From positions 3,577,501-3,641,500 of the forward strand of contig NZ_CP026121.1 in NCBI RefSeq assembly GCF_003330845.1: DNA of 64,000 nt, written 5' to 3'. The position numbers and the translations under genes were made by a program. The first letter of the stretch is position 1. Every line of letters starts with the position of its first letter. A model generated the notes under the pieces. That model did not search any database. It was not told the DNA's origin and saw nothing but the letters and a program-made list of their open reading frames with translations. This document shows positions 17,345-25,593 of the stretch, piece by piece. Origin of the DNA: Streptomyces sp. Go-475 (GTDB lineage: Bacteria > Actinomycetota > Actinomycetes > Streptomycetales > Streptomycetaceae).

Positions 17345-18655
17345 GTGGCGTCCACGGTCACCTCGAAGAAGTCGAAGAACTCGATGACCTCGAAGAACTC
17401 GACGGCTTCCGCCCGCCCGGGATACGGCCGGCTGCTGCGCACCCGCGGCGCCTGGACGTTCCTGCTCCCCGGTTTCGCGGCGCGCCAGCCGTTCGCGATG
17501 CTGACGATCTCCATCGTGCTGCTCGTGCAGCACACCACCGGCTCCTACGGGGCTGCGGGCGCGGCCGCCGCCGTCACCGGCGTCTCCATGGCCCTGTTCG
17601 CGCCCTACAGCGGCCGTCTCGCCGACCGGTACGGCCAGCGCGCCGTGCTGATCCCCGGGGTGCTGCTGCACGCGCTGTCCGGGCTGACCCTGACCGCGCT
17701 CGCGCTGTTCGACGCCCCCTTGTGGGCCGTGTTCGTCGCGGCCGTCCCGACCGGCGCCTCGGTGCCGCAGATCGGGCCCATGGTGCGGGCCCGCTGGGGC
17801 GTCACACTCAAGGACTCGCCGCTGATGACCACCGCGGCGGCCTTCGAGTCCGTCACGGACGAGCTGACCTTCGTCGTCGGACCGCTACTGGCCACCGCCC
17901 TGTGCACGGCCGTCGACCCGGCCGCCGGCCTGGTGACGGAGGCCTCGCTGACCCTGATCGGCGGCCTTCTGTTCGCCGCGCAGAAGAACACCCAGCCCTC
18001 GGTGTCGGGCAGCGGGCACGCGCGCGTGGAGCGCGCTTCCGCGCTGCGCGTCCCCGGGGTGCGCGTCCTGATCGTGGTCTTCCTCGGCATCGGCTCCGTC
18101 TTCGGCGGGATGCAGGTCTCGCTGGCCGCGTTCACCGAGTCGATCGGCGAGCCGGGCCTGAACGGCGTCCTGTACGGCGTCTTCGCCGCGGGCAACATGC
18201 TCTCCGGCGTCGTCTGCGGCGCGATCGCCTGGAAGACGGCCCCGCAGCGGCGCCTGGTCGTCGGCTACACGGCGCTCGCCCTCACCGCGTCCGGCCTGTG
18301 GGCCGCCCACTCGGTGCTGGTCCTCGCCGGCCTCGGCCTCCTGGTCGGCATGTGCATCGCGCCCGCTCTGATCACCGGCTACACCCTGGTCGAGAGCCTG
18401 GTCCCGGCCGGCGCCCGCACCGAGGCCTTCACCTGGCTGACCGGAGCGGTGGCGCTGGGCCAGGCCGCCGCCGTCACGGTCGCCGGACAGTTGGAGGACC
18501 GCTTCTGGGACGGCGCCGGTTTCCTGGTGCCGATGGGCGGCACGGTGCTCGCCCTGGCGACCCTCCTGGCCCTGCGTTCCCGGCTGTCCCCGAAGGCCCA
18601 GGGGCGGACCGTCGCACGTGGCGTGGGTCACCGCGTCCCGGTGGCAGTGGACTGA
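17345..18655 (+). CDS. Major facilitator superfamily transporter
   Basis: A 436-residue MFS protein with about 12 membrane helices (for example MLTISIVLLVQ, GVSMALFAPYSGRLADRYGQRAV with the loop 2-3 motif A, and IVVFLGIGSVFGGMQVSLAAF). The first 30 residues are a soluble Ser/Lys/Thr-rich tail. The GTG at 17345 has AAAGG about 9 nt upstream. Neighbours do not indicate the substrate. It ends 30 bp before the CIRCE-like element of the FmdB gene. Confidence 0.85.
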   Translation: MASTVTSKKSKNSMTSKNSTASARPGYGRLLRTRGAWTFLLPGFAARQPFAMLTISIVLLVQHTTGSYGAAGAAAAVTGVSMALFAPYSGRLADRYGQRAVLIPGVLLHALSGLTLTALALFDAPLWAVFVAAVPTGASVPQIGPMVRARWGVTLKDSPLMTTAAAFESVTDELTFVVGPLLATALCTAVDPAAGLVTEASLTLIGGLLFAAQKNTQPSVSGSGHARVERASALRVPGVRVLIVVFLGIGSVFGGMQVSLAAFTESIGEPGLNGVLYGVFAAGNMLSGVVCGAIAWKTAPQRRLVVGYTALALTASGLWAAHSVLVLAGLGLLVGMCIAPALITGYTLVESLVPAGARTEAFTWLTGAVALGQAAAVTVAGQLEDRFWDGAGFLVPMGGTVLALATLLALRSRLSPKAQGRTVARGVGHRVPVAVD

Positions 18656-18685
18656 ACGGCCGGAATACGTCAAGATGGACCGTCG

Positions 18686-18712
18686 TTAGCACTCATCGAG
18701 TGAGAGTGCCAG
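18686..18712 (+). promoter_or_regulatory. CIRCE-like element (HrcA operator)
   Basis: TTAGCACTC-N9-GAGTGCCAG matches the CIRCE consensus TTAGCACTC-N9-GAGTGCTAA at 16 of 18 arm positions with the exact 9-bp spacer. It ends inside the AGGAGG ribosome site of the FmdB gene, so HrcA bound there would block transcription or translation start. CIRCE is known upstream of groE in streptomycetes. Confidence 0.75.
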
Positions 18713-18722
18713 GAGGAAGACA

Positions 18723-19037
18723 GTGCCCACCTACCAGTACCAGTGCACCGAGTGCGGCGAGGGCCTCGAGGCGGTGCAGAAGTTCACCGACGACGCCCTG
18801 ACCGAGTGCCCCAGCTGCCAGGGCCGCCTGAAGAAGGTGTTCTCGGCGGTCGGCATTGTCTTCAAGGGCTCCGGCTTCTACCGGAACGACAGCCGCGGCT
18901 CCTCGTCGAGCAGCTCGCCGGCGCCGAAGTCGTCGAGTTCTTCCTCCTCGTCGTCCTCCTCCGACTCCGGCTCGTCGAGTTCGTCGAGCTCCTCGACGAG
19001 CTCCAGCAGCTCGGCCGGCAGCACCACCGCCGCGTAG
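18723..19037 (+). CDS. FmdB-family zinc-ribbon protein with poly-Ser tail
   Basis: A 104-residue protein. Residues 1-40 are the FmdB zinc ribbon: MPTYQYQCTECG ... ECPSCQG, with four cysteines at 8, 11, 29 and 32. FSAVGIVFKGSGFYRND completes the conserved part. The last 45 residues are almost pure Ser with Ala, Asp and Gly, a low-complexity tail. Start GTG with AGGAGG 6 nt upstream. The role of FmdB proteins is unclear; a CIRCE-like operator directly in front suggests a link to heat or protein-folding stress. A hairpin follows at 19052. Confidence 0.88.
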   Translation: MPTYQYQCTECGEGLEAVQKFTDDALTECPSCQGRLKKVFSAVGIVFKGSGFYRNDSRGSSSSSSPAPKSSSSSSSSSSSDSGSSSSSSSSTSSSSSAGSTTAA

Positions 19038-19051
19038 ACCCACCGCTTACG

Positions 19052-19081
19052 GGACCCTGTCGTCGTCCGGCGACGGGGTCC
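19052..19081. terminator. Hairpin between FmdB and MTA phosphorylase genes
   Basis: GGACCCTGTCG pairs with CGACGGGGTCC (one G-T) around an 8-nt loop, 14 bp after the FmdB stop. Probable terminator; it separates the FmdB gene from mtnP, which starts 33 bp later. Confidence 0.6.
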
Positions 19082-19114
19082 TCGGTGTCTGCGCGTGCGG
19101 TTAGGGTCGGGGGC

Positions 19115-19957
19115 ATGGCGAACAAGGCGAACGCCGGGATCGGCGTGATCGGCGGCTCCGGCTTCTACTCCTTCCTCGACGACGTGACCGAGGTCCAGGT
19201 GGACACCCCCTACGGGCCGCCCAGCGACTCCCTCTTCCTCGGCGAGGTCGCCGGCCGGCGGGTCGCCTTCCTTCCCCGGCACGGACGGGGCCACCACCTG
19301 CCTCCGCACCGGATCAACTACCGGGCCAACCTGTGGGCGCTGCGGTCGGTCGGCGTGCGCCAGGTGCTCGCCCCCTGCGCGGTGGGCGGTCTGCGTCCCG
19401 AGTACGGGCCGGGCACGCTGCTGGTGCCGGACCAGCTGGTCGACCGCACGAAGTCCCGGGCGGGCACGTACTTCGACGGGCTGCCGCTGCCCGACGGGTC
19501 GGTGCCGAACGTGGTGCACGTGTCGCTGGCCGACCCCTACTGCCCCGCCGGGCGGGCCGTCGCGCTGAAGGCGGCGCGCGGCCGGGACTGGGAGCCGGTG
19601 GACGGCGGCACGCTGGTCGTGGTCGAGGGGCCGCGCTTCTCGACCCGTGCCGAATCGTTGTGGCACCAGGCGCAGGGCTGGTCGGTGGTGGGCATGACCG
19701 GCCATCCCGAGGCGGCGCTCGCCCGTGAGCTGGAGCTCTGCTACACGTCCCTGACCCTGGTCACCGACCTGGACGCGGGGGCCGAGACCGGGGAGGGCGT
19801 CTCGCACGACGAGGTGCTGCGGGTGTTCGCGGCGAACGTCGACCGCTTGCGGGGGGTGCTGTTCGACGCGGTGGCCGGGCTGCCGGAGGAGGACGAGAGG
19901 GGCTGTCTGTGCGTGAACGCGCTGGGTGGGATGGATCCGGGGTTCGCGTTGCCGTAG
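19115..19957 (+). CDS. mtnP: S-methyl-5'-thioadenosine phosphorylase
   Basis: A 280-residue purine phosphorylase of the MTAP type, which splits methylthioadenosine to adenine and methylthioribose-1-phosphate for methionine salvage. Motifs in order: GVIGGSGFYSF with phosphate-binding GGSG, PRHGRGHHLPPHRINYRANLWAL (split here for clarity into PRHGRGH and NYRANLWAL), VVEGPRFSTRAES, GMTGHPEAALARELELCY with the base-binding Met, and TDLDAG. The protein has the Asp of 6-aminopurine-specific enzymes in TDLDAG. ATG start at 19115. Confidence 0.9.
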   Translation: MANKANAGIGVIGGSGFYSFLDDVTEVQVDTPYGPPSDSLFLGEVAGRRVAFLPRHGRGHHLPPHRINYRANLWALRSVGVRQVLAPCAVGGLRPEYGPGTLLVPDQLVDRTKSRAGTYFDGLPLPDGSVPNVVHVSLADPYCPAGRAVALKAARGRDWEPVDGGTLVVVEGPRFSTRAESLWHQAQGWSVVGMTGHPEAALARELELCYTSLTLVTDLDAGAETGEGVSHDEVLRVFAANVDRLRGVLFDAVAGLPEEDERGCLCVNALGGMDPGFALP

Positions 19958-20021
19958 GCCGTTGCCGGACAGACTCGGCCGAGCCGGGCAAGGACCGGAA
20001 GTCGCCGTTCGGGTGAGGGAG

Positions 20022-20049
20022 TTGTCCACAGGGCGGCGGTACGTCCACA
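20022..20049 (+). promoter_or_regulatory. DnaA-box-like sequences
   Basis: TTGTCCACA at 20022-20030 is the preferred Streptomyces DnaA box, and ACGTCCACA at 20041-20049 is a 7/9 match in the same orientation, 19 bp apart. They lie in the gap between mtnP and the SAF-domain gene. No dnaA or dnaN is near, so this is not the chromosome origin. Confidence 0.35.
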
Positions 20050-20112
20050 GGCCTGAGCGGGCGGGGCGGCGAAGCCTCATCGTGGGGAGCGCAAGCCGGT
20101 CCCTCGTCGCAG

Positions 20113-20715
20113 GTGGTGGTCTCCGTGTCCCTCGCTCGGTCCTCGTACGTGCCTTCGTCCCCCTCGTGGTCCGTCCCCGCCTGCCCGCCCGGGCCGGAGG
20201 TGCCCGCGACCCGCGAGGTGCCGCGATTCGACCCGGTACGGGTGGGCGGGCGCTGCCGGTCCGGCCGGCTGGTCCGGCACCGGCGCAGAGCGCTGGCCGT
20301 CGGGCTCGCGGTCACCGCGACCGCACTCGTGGCGGCCGGGCCGCGTGACGCCGAGGGAGCCCGCGGTCATCCCCGGCCCCGGCCGCCCGCGCACGCGGCC
20401 TCGGTGTCCGGGGAGCGGCCCGCGCCACCACGCCGCGCCGCTGGGGCGGTGACGGCCCCGGTCCGGATCGCCGACGCGGCCACGGTACGGCTGCTGCGGC
20501 CCGGGGACCGGGTCGACGTCATCGCCGCCGAGGAGACGGTGTCGGGCGGCGATGCCCGGGTGGTCGCGCGCGGCGCCAGGGTGACGAAGGTGCCGGAGCC
20601 CCTGGAGGGCGCGAGTGACGGCGGGGCGCTGGTCGTGCTGTCGGTCCCGCGCGCCACCGCCGCCCGGCTGGCCGGCGCGAGTGCCACGGCGCGCCTGGCG
20701 GTGACGCTGTGGTGA
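20113..20715 (+). CDS. SAF/RcpC-CpaB-like single-pass membrane protein
   Basis: A 200-residue protein with a basic N-terminal region, one membrane helix near residues 61-76 (ALAVGLAVTATALVAAG) and a C-terminal extracytoplasmic domain with APVRIADAATVRLLRPGDRVDVIA, resembling the SAF/RcpC domain of Flp pilus assembly protein CpaB. No other tad/pilus gene is nearby, so the role is uncertain. The start is a GTG with weak ribosome-site support; alternatives lie a few codons in. Confidence 0.65.
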   Translation: MVVSVSLARSSYVPSSPSWSVPACPPGPEVPATREVPRFDPVRVGGRCRSGRLVRHRRRALAVGLAVTATALVAAGPRDAEGARGHPRPRPPAHAASVSGERPAPPRRAAGAVTAPVRIADAATVRLLRPGDRVDVIAAEETVSGGDARVVARGARVTKVPEPLEGASDGGALVVLSVPRATAARLAGASATARLAVTLW

Positions 20716-20925
20716 GGGGCGGGATGGCGATGGCTGTGGTGGCGATGTCTGCGGTGGTGAGGGGCGCGGTGGCGACGTCTGCGCCCGTGAGGGGCGCGGT
20801 CGTGGTGCGTGCGCCCTCGCCGAGGCCCGCGCTCGCGGGACCCAGGTGCTCGGTTCGGCGCAGCGTTGACGTAGGTTGCGGAGCGTTTTGTTCCACACGC
20901 TGCTCGTGCGAGGAGAGGCCCCGAG

Positions 20926-21384
20926 GTGAGCGAGAAGAAGGATCCGAGTGTCTGGGAGGGCTTCAAGGCCTTCCTGATGCGCGGGAACGTCGTCGATCTG
21001 GCGGTGGCGGTGGTGATCGGCGCCGCCTTCACCAACATCGTCAACGCCGTGGTGAAGGGCATCATCAACCCGGTCGTCGGCGCCATCGGCACCAAGAACC
21101 TCGACCACTACAGCTCCTGCCTCAGCTCTACCTGCGAGGGCGAGCAGGACATCCGGATCCTGTGGGGTTCCGTGCTCGGCGCCACGCTGAGCTTCGTGAT
21201 CACCGCGGCGGTCGTCTACTTCCTGATGGTCCTGCCCATGGCGAAGTACCTGGCCCGGATGGAGGCCCGCCGGAAGGCCAAGGAGGGCACGCAGGAGGTC
21301 ATCGAGGTGACCGAGCTGGAGGTGCTGAAGGAGATCCGGGACGCGCTGGTCGCCCAGCGTGGTTCGGGACACGACCGGCCGTAG
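20926..21384 (+). CDS. mscL: Large-conductance mechanosensitive channel MscL
   Basis: A 152-residue MscL, which opens under membrane tension to release solutes in hypo-osmotic shock. The N-terminal SVWEGFKAFLMRGNVVDLAVAVVIGAAF covers the amphipathic helix and TM1 (key part GNVVDLAVAVVIG), TM2 is ATLSFVITAAVVYFLMV, and the C-terminal charged helix follows. The periplasmic loop contains two cysteines (SSCLSSTCEG), which is unusual. GTG start with AGGAG about 10 nt upstream. Confidence 0.95.
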   Translation: MSEKKDPSVWEGFKAFLMRGNVVDLAVAVVIGAAFTNIVNAVVKGIINPVVGAIGTKNLDHYSSCLSSTCEGEQDIRILWGSVLGATLSFVITAAVVYFLMVLPMAKYLARMEARRKAKEGTQEVIEVTELEVLKEIRDALVAQRGSGHDRP

Positions 21385-21421
21385 CGCTGGCTGTAGTTCC
21401 GCGGGCGGCCGCGCGGCTGCT

Positions 21422-21601
21422 TCAGAGGTGGTGGGGCGGCTTCTCGTCGAGGAAGCGCCTGAGGTCGGCCGCGCCGCCGCCGGAGTCGGTGCGCTCGCCC
21501 CAGCCCCGGTCGGTGTCGTCGGAGGACTGCTGGTCGAGCGGGTCGTCGAAGACCAGCGCGGGCTTCGGCTCGCGCGGCTCGGAATCGGGAGCGGTGCTCA
21601 T
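21422..21601 (-). CDS. Small conserved-looking acidic protein, 59 residues
   Basis: A short minus-strand gene starting MSTAPDSEPREPKPALVFDD and ending FLDEKPPHHL. It is hydrophilic and acidic with no membrane segment or cysteine. From memory similar short proteins occur next to mscL in other Streptomyces genomes; not checked. It converges on mscL (38-bp gap) and diverges from ltrA. Function unknown. Confidence 0.6.
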   Translation of the reverse strand: MSTAPDSEPREPKPALVFDDPLDQQSSDDTDRGWGERTDSGGGAADLRRFLDEKPPHHL

Positions 21602-21657
21602 GCGTCCAGGGTACGGTCGCGGAGAAAAACCCCGCGCCTTCTGTTGTGCTGGGAATC

Positions 21658-22890
21658 ATGACCTCCAGCACCACTCCCCCGCCCGCCCCCTCCGGCGCTT
21701 CCGACGGCCGGGGCCCCCTGCGCAGGCTCCGGGCCCGCGGCCGCGACGAGGCGCACCGGACGGCCTCGCCGCTGGAGCTCTTCTTCGACCTGTGCTTCGT
21801 CGTGGCCGTCGCCCAGGCGGGTGTCCAGCTGGTGCACTCCGTGGCCGAGGGACATGCCGGCCAGGGGATCCTCGACTACGCGATGGTGTTCTTCGCCCTG
21901 TGGTGGGCGTGGATGAACTTCACGTGGTTCGCCTCGGCGTACGACAACGACGACGTCCTCTACCGGGTCGTCACGCTGGTGCAGATCGCGGGTGTGCTGG
22001 TCCTCGCGGCGGGGGTCTCACGGGCGTTCGAAGCGCACGAGTTCCTCGTGGTCTGGCTGGGCTACGCGATCATGCGGCTCGCGCTGGTGGCGCAGTGGCT
22101 GCGGGCGGCCCGTTCGAGCGAGGGCCCGGAGCGTACGACGGCCCTGCGCTACGCGGGTGGGGTCCTGCTGTGCCAGGTCGGCTGGCTGGGGCTGCTGTTC
22201 CTGCCGGAGGGGGCCCGGCCCTGGTGGTTCCTGGTGATGGCGCTGCTGGAGATGTGCGTGCCGCCGTTCGCGGAGCGGGGATACACCACGGCCTGGCATC
22301 CGCGTCACATCGCCGAGCGGTACGGGCTGTTCACCATCATCGTGCTGGGCGAGACGATCGCGGCGGCCGCGATCGCGGTGAAGTCGGGCATCGACGAGAA
22401 CGACGCGCTGGGCGAGCTCCTCCCCATCGCGGCGGGCGGTCTGCTGGTGATCTTCGCGGCGTGGTGGCTCTACTTCGTGGTGCCCGTCCACAGCCATCTG
22501 CGTTCCAACCGGCAGGCGTTCCTGTGGGGTTACGGGCACTACCTCGTCTTCGCCTCGGCGGCCGCGATCGGCGCCGGACTGGAGGTGGCGGTGGAGCAGA
22601 CGGTCGGCGAGGCGCACATCTCCACGCTGGCGGCCTCGGCCGCCGTGACCCTGCCGACGGCCCTCTACCTGCTGACGTTGTGGGCTCTGCACTCGCGCCA
22701 CTTCAAGGCGGGCTTCACCCAGCAGCTGGTGCTGCCGACGACAGCACTGCTGGTGATCTGCTGCACGTTCCTGGGTGACTGGGCGGTGTCGGCGGCGGGC
22801 GTGGTCTGCGCGCTGTCGGTGGCGGCGGGTGAGACGTCGGCCGTGCGCAGGGACGCGCGGGAGAGCGGACCGGCGACGCCGGCCGGGTGA
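21658..22890 (+). CDS. Low-temperature-requirement A (LtrA) family membrane protein
   Basis: A 410-residue LtrA-family protein. The N-terminal SPLELFFDLCFVVAVAQ and the central HIAERYGLFTIIVLGETI are the two family signatures. About 10-11 membrane helices span the rest. LtrA was named from a Listeria mutant unable to grow in the cold; the biochemical role is not known. The ATG at 21658 was chosen; a GTG 4 codons earlier is possible. Confidence 0.88.
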   Translation: MTSSTTPPPAPSGASDGRGPLRRLRARGRDEAHRTASPLELFFDLCFVVAVAQAGVQLVHSVAEGHAGQGILDYAMVFFALWWAWMNFTWFASAYDNDDVLYRVVTLVQIAGVLVLAAGVSRAFEAHEFLVVWLGYAIMRLALVAQWLRAARSSEGPERTTALRYAGGVLLCQVGWLGLLFLPEGARPWWFLVMALLEMCVPPFAERGYTTAWHPRHIAERYGLFTIIVLGETIAAAAIAVKSGIDENDALGELLPIAAGGLLVIFAAWWLYFVVPVHSHLRSNRQAFLWGYGHYLVFASAAAIGAGLEVAVEQTVGEAHISTLAASAAVTLPTALYLLTLWALHSRHFKAGFTQQLVLPTTALLVICCTFLGDWAVSAAGVVCALSVAAGETSAVRRDARESGPATPAG

Positions 22891-22989
22891 GGGGCGCCGC
22901 GGCGGGTGAGGGGCGCCGCGGTGGTGGCCGACAGCGCCGAGCGGCTCGGTGCGCCCGCCGACGCGGGCGGCTGGACGAGACTGTGCGCC

Positions 22990-24030
22990 ATGACAGTTGA
23001 GGCTCTGGTTGACGCTCTGACGGATGTCCCCGGCCTGCGCGTGGGGCACGCGACCCGCGCCGGTGACGGCTGGCTCACCGGCACCACGGTCGTGCTCGCC
23101 CCGGAGGGCGGCGCCGTGGCCGCGGTGGACGTGCGCGGCGGCGGTCCCGGCACGAAGGAGACGGACGCGCTCGATCCGCGGAACGTGGTGCGCAAGGTCG
23201 AGGCGGTCGTGCTGACCGGCGGCAGCGCGTACGGGCTGGACGCGGCGTCGGGGGTGATGGCCTGGCTGGAGGAACGGGGGCGCGGGATCCGGGTCGGGGC
23301 GGACCCGGCGCACGTGGTGCCGGTGGTGCCCGCCGCCTGCGTCTTCGACCTGGGGCGGGGCGGCGACTTCCGGGCCCGGCCGGACGCGGCCACCGGCCGG
23401 GCCGCGGTGGAGGCCGCCGCGGCGAGCGAGGCAGGCGCCCCGGTGGCGCAGGGATGCGTGGGTGCCGGCACAGGCGCGGTGGTCGGGGTGGTGAAGGGCG
23501 GCGTCGGCAGCGCGAGCACCGTGCTCGGCTCGGGGATCACGGTGGCGGCGCTGGTGGTGGCCAACGCGGCGGGGTCGGTGGTGGATCCGGAGACGGGGGT
23601 GCTGTACGGGGAGTTGTTCCAGGGGCGGGTGGAGTATCCGGAGGCGCGGGTCCACGAGGCGGCGCGGCGGCGCCTGGCCGAGACGGCCGCGCGGAGTGCT
23701 CCTCCCCCGCTCAACACCACGCTCGCGGTGGTCGCCACGGACGCGGACCTGACGAAGGCGCAGGCGCAGAAGCTGGCCGGTACGGCACATGACGGCATCG
23801 CCCGCGCGGTGCGTCCGGTGCACCTCCTCAACGACGGGGACACGGTGTTCGCCCTGGCGACGGGAGACCGCGCCCTGGACGCCGCGAACCCGCTCGCCCT
23901 CAACGAGGTCCTCGCCGCGGGCGCGGACGTCGTGACCCGGGCGATCGTGCGGGCCGTCCGGGCCGCCGGGTCGGTCGACGGGCCGGGTGGGACGTGGCCG
24001 TCGTACGGGGAGTTGTACGCGGGCCGCTGA
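22990..24030 (+). CDS. P1 (S58/DmpA/NylC) family Ntn hydrolase
   Basis: A 346-residue self-processing aminopeptidase/amidase-family protein. TDVPGLRVGHAT at the N-terminus and VVLTGGSAYGLDAASGVM are family signatures. The predicted processing site is Asn242-Thr243 in PLNTTLAVVATDADLTKAQ, so Thr rather than Ser would be the N-terminal nucleophile, as in the nylon-oligomer hydrolase NylC. Family members cleave beta-peptides, D-amino acid amides or oligoamides. No signal peptide. The start is ATG at 22990. Confidence 0.85.
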   Translation: MTVEALVDALTDVPGLRVGHATRAGDGWLTGTTVVLAPEGGAVAAVDVRGGGPGTKETDALDPRNVVRKVEAVVLTGGSAYGLDAASGVMAWLEERGRGIRVGADPAHVVPVVPAACVFDLGRGGDFRARPDAATGRAAVEAAAASEAGAPVAQGCVGAGTGAVVGVVKGGVGSASTVLGSGITVAALVVANAAGSVVDPETGVLYGELFQGRVEYPEARVHEAARRRLAETAARSAPPPLNTTLAVVATDADLTKAQAQKLAGTAHDGIARAVRPVHLLNDGDTVFALATGDRALDAANPLALNEVLAAGADVVTRAIVRAVRAAGSVDGPGGTWPSYGELYAGR

Positions 24031-24195
24031 ACCGGCCCGCGGCGCACAGCGGATCCACAGCGGACCGGGACTTTGTCGCGGTTCTGTCACGTGACGGCGT
24101 TCACCGCGCACGGACGGAACCCGACCGGCCGCCCGTCCCCTCTTCCCTCACGTACTGGAGCGGATCACGCACAACACACGAACTGGGAGCAGCCC

Positions 24196-25413
24196 GTGAC
24201 AACGCCGGACATTGCAGCGCGGCGCACACTGACGGCCTGTGCCGCCCTGATGGTCGGCGCCCTGACGCTCACCGCCTGCGGTGGCAGCGCCAACGCCAAG
24301 GACGACGAGAAGGGCGGCAAGGGCGCCGCCAAGACGTCCGTCGCGAAGATCGCCATCTCGGCGAAGGACGGTTCGACCGGCGCCTCCATCAACACGACCG
24401 GCGTGAAGGTCAGCGACGGGAAGCTGACCGACGTGAAGATGACGGTGGCGGACAGCGGGCAGGCCGTGCCGGGCTCGGTCTCCGCCGACGGCAAGGCGTG
24501 GAAGCCGAAGGAGCAGTTGGAGCGCGGCACGAAGTACCAGATATCGGCGACCGCGAAGGACGCGGACGGGCGGACGGCCGCGGCCAACTCGATCTTCACC
24601 ACGGTGACGTCGGCGAACAGCTTCATCGGGACGTACACGCCGGACGACGGCACCACGGTCGGTGTGGGCATGCCGGTGTCGTTCACCTTCGACAAGGCCA
24701 TCACCGACCGCAAGGCCGTGCAGTCGCACATCACGGTCGTCTCCAGCAGCGGGCAGAAGGTCGTGGGGCACTGGTTCAACGGGCAGCGGCTCGACTTCCG
24801 GCCCGAGGAGTACTGGAAGGCCGGCTCCAAGGTCACGATGAAGATCGACCTGGACGGCGTCGAGGGCGCGAACGGCGTCTACGGCGTGCAGAAGAAGACG
24901 GTCACCTTCACGGTCGGGCGTGCGCAGGTCTCCACGGTCGACGCGAAGACCCAGACCATGACGGTCGTGCGGGACGGCAGGACCATCAAGACGATCCCGA
25001 TCTCGGCGGGCAGCCCGCAGCACACGACGTACAACGGGCAGATGGTGATCTCGGAGAAGTTCGTCCAGACCCGGATGAACAGCCAGACGGTCGGGCTGGG
25101 CGGTGAGTACGACATCCCGGACGTGCCGCACGCGATGCGCCTGACCACGTCCGGCACCTTCATCCACGGCAACTACTGGTACAACAAGGGCAACCCGCCC
25201 TTCGGCCGCCAGGGCACCAGCCACGGCTGCGTCGGCCTCGCGGACGTCCAGGGCGCCGGGGGCAACACGCCCGCCAAGTGGTTCTACGACAACTCCCTCA
25301 TCGGGGACGTGGTGATCGTGAAGAACTCCCCCGACAAGACGGTGGCGCCGGACAACGGGCTCAACGGATGGAACATGGCGTGGAGCCAGTGGGTCGCGGG
25401 CAGCGCCTCCTGA
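24196..25413 (+). CDS. L,D-transpeptidase lipoprotein (YkuD domain)
   Basis: A 405-residue lipoprotein that makes 3-3 cross-links in peptidoglycan, outside the membrane. The signal peptide ends in lipobox LTAC with Cys28. Two Ig-like modules follow (residues about 50-250), as in mycobacterial Ldt enzymes. The catalytic domain shows HGNYW and GTSHGCVGLADV, giving nucleophile Cys345 with His343. GTG at 24196, with GGGAG 6 nt upstream, gives a natural lipoprotein signal; an earlier start at 24073 does not. A hairpin follows at 25459. Confidence 0.93.
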   Translation: MTTPDIAARRTLTACAALMVGALTLTACGGSANAKDDEKGGKGAAKTSVAKIAISAKDGSTGASINTTGVKVSDGKLTDVKMTVADSGQAVPGSVSADGKAWKPKEQLERGTKYQISATAKDADGRTAAANSIFTTVTSANSFIGTYTPDDGTTVGVGMPVSFTFDKAITDRKAVQSHITVVSSSGQKVVGHWFNGQRLDFRPEEYWKAGSKVTMKIDLDGVEGANGVYGVQKKTVTFTVGRAQVSTVDAKTQTMTVVRDGRTIKTIPISAGSPQHTTYNGQMVISEKFVQTRMNSQTVGLGGEYDIPDVPHAMRLTTSGTFIHGNYWYNKGNPPFGRQGTSHGCVGLADVQGAGGNTPAKWFYDNSLIGDVVIVKNSPDKTVAPDNGLNGWNMAWSQWVAGSAS

Positions 25414-25458
25414 TCGACTCCAAGTACCGCCCCAAGTGGGGTTTCTGACGGACGGACC

Positions 25459-25487
25459 GGGCCGCGCGGGAACTTTTCGCGCGGCCC
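25459..25487 (+). terminator. Intrinsic terminator after L,D-transpeptidase gene
   Basis: GGGCCGCGCG and CGCGCGGCCC form perfect 10-bp arms around a 9-nt loop ending in TTTT, 45 bp after the stop codon. Confidence 0.7.
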
Positions 25488-25521
25488 GCGCGTTTTCCCG
25501 GACGTACGTTTTCTCGGTTCC

Positions 25522-25536
25522 CGGACATGATGTCCG
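25522..25536. promoter_or_regulatory. CGGACATGATGTCCG palindrome upstream of DUF6227 gene
   Basis: A perfect 7-bp-arm palindrome with a single central base, 57 bp upstream of the TTG start of the DUF6227 gene, in the region where its promoter should be. Candidate operator. Confidence 0.4.
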
Positions 25537-25593
25537 ACCGAGGGGCTACGGTATGCACCCACAAGGTGACATGCAGCAACGCCGGGAGAAACC

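Noticed and set aside
20022..20049. Replication origin
   Set aside because: Only two DnaA-box-like sequences and none of the oriC genes; a real Streptomyces origin has many boxes.
20716..20925. Repeated GTGAGGGGCGCGGT-type segments before mscL
   Set aside because: Three loose copies of a simple GTG-rich string; probably compositional, no regular period.
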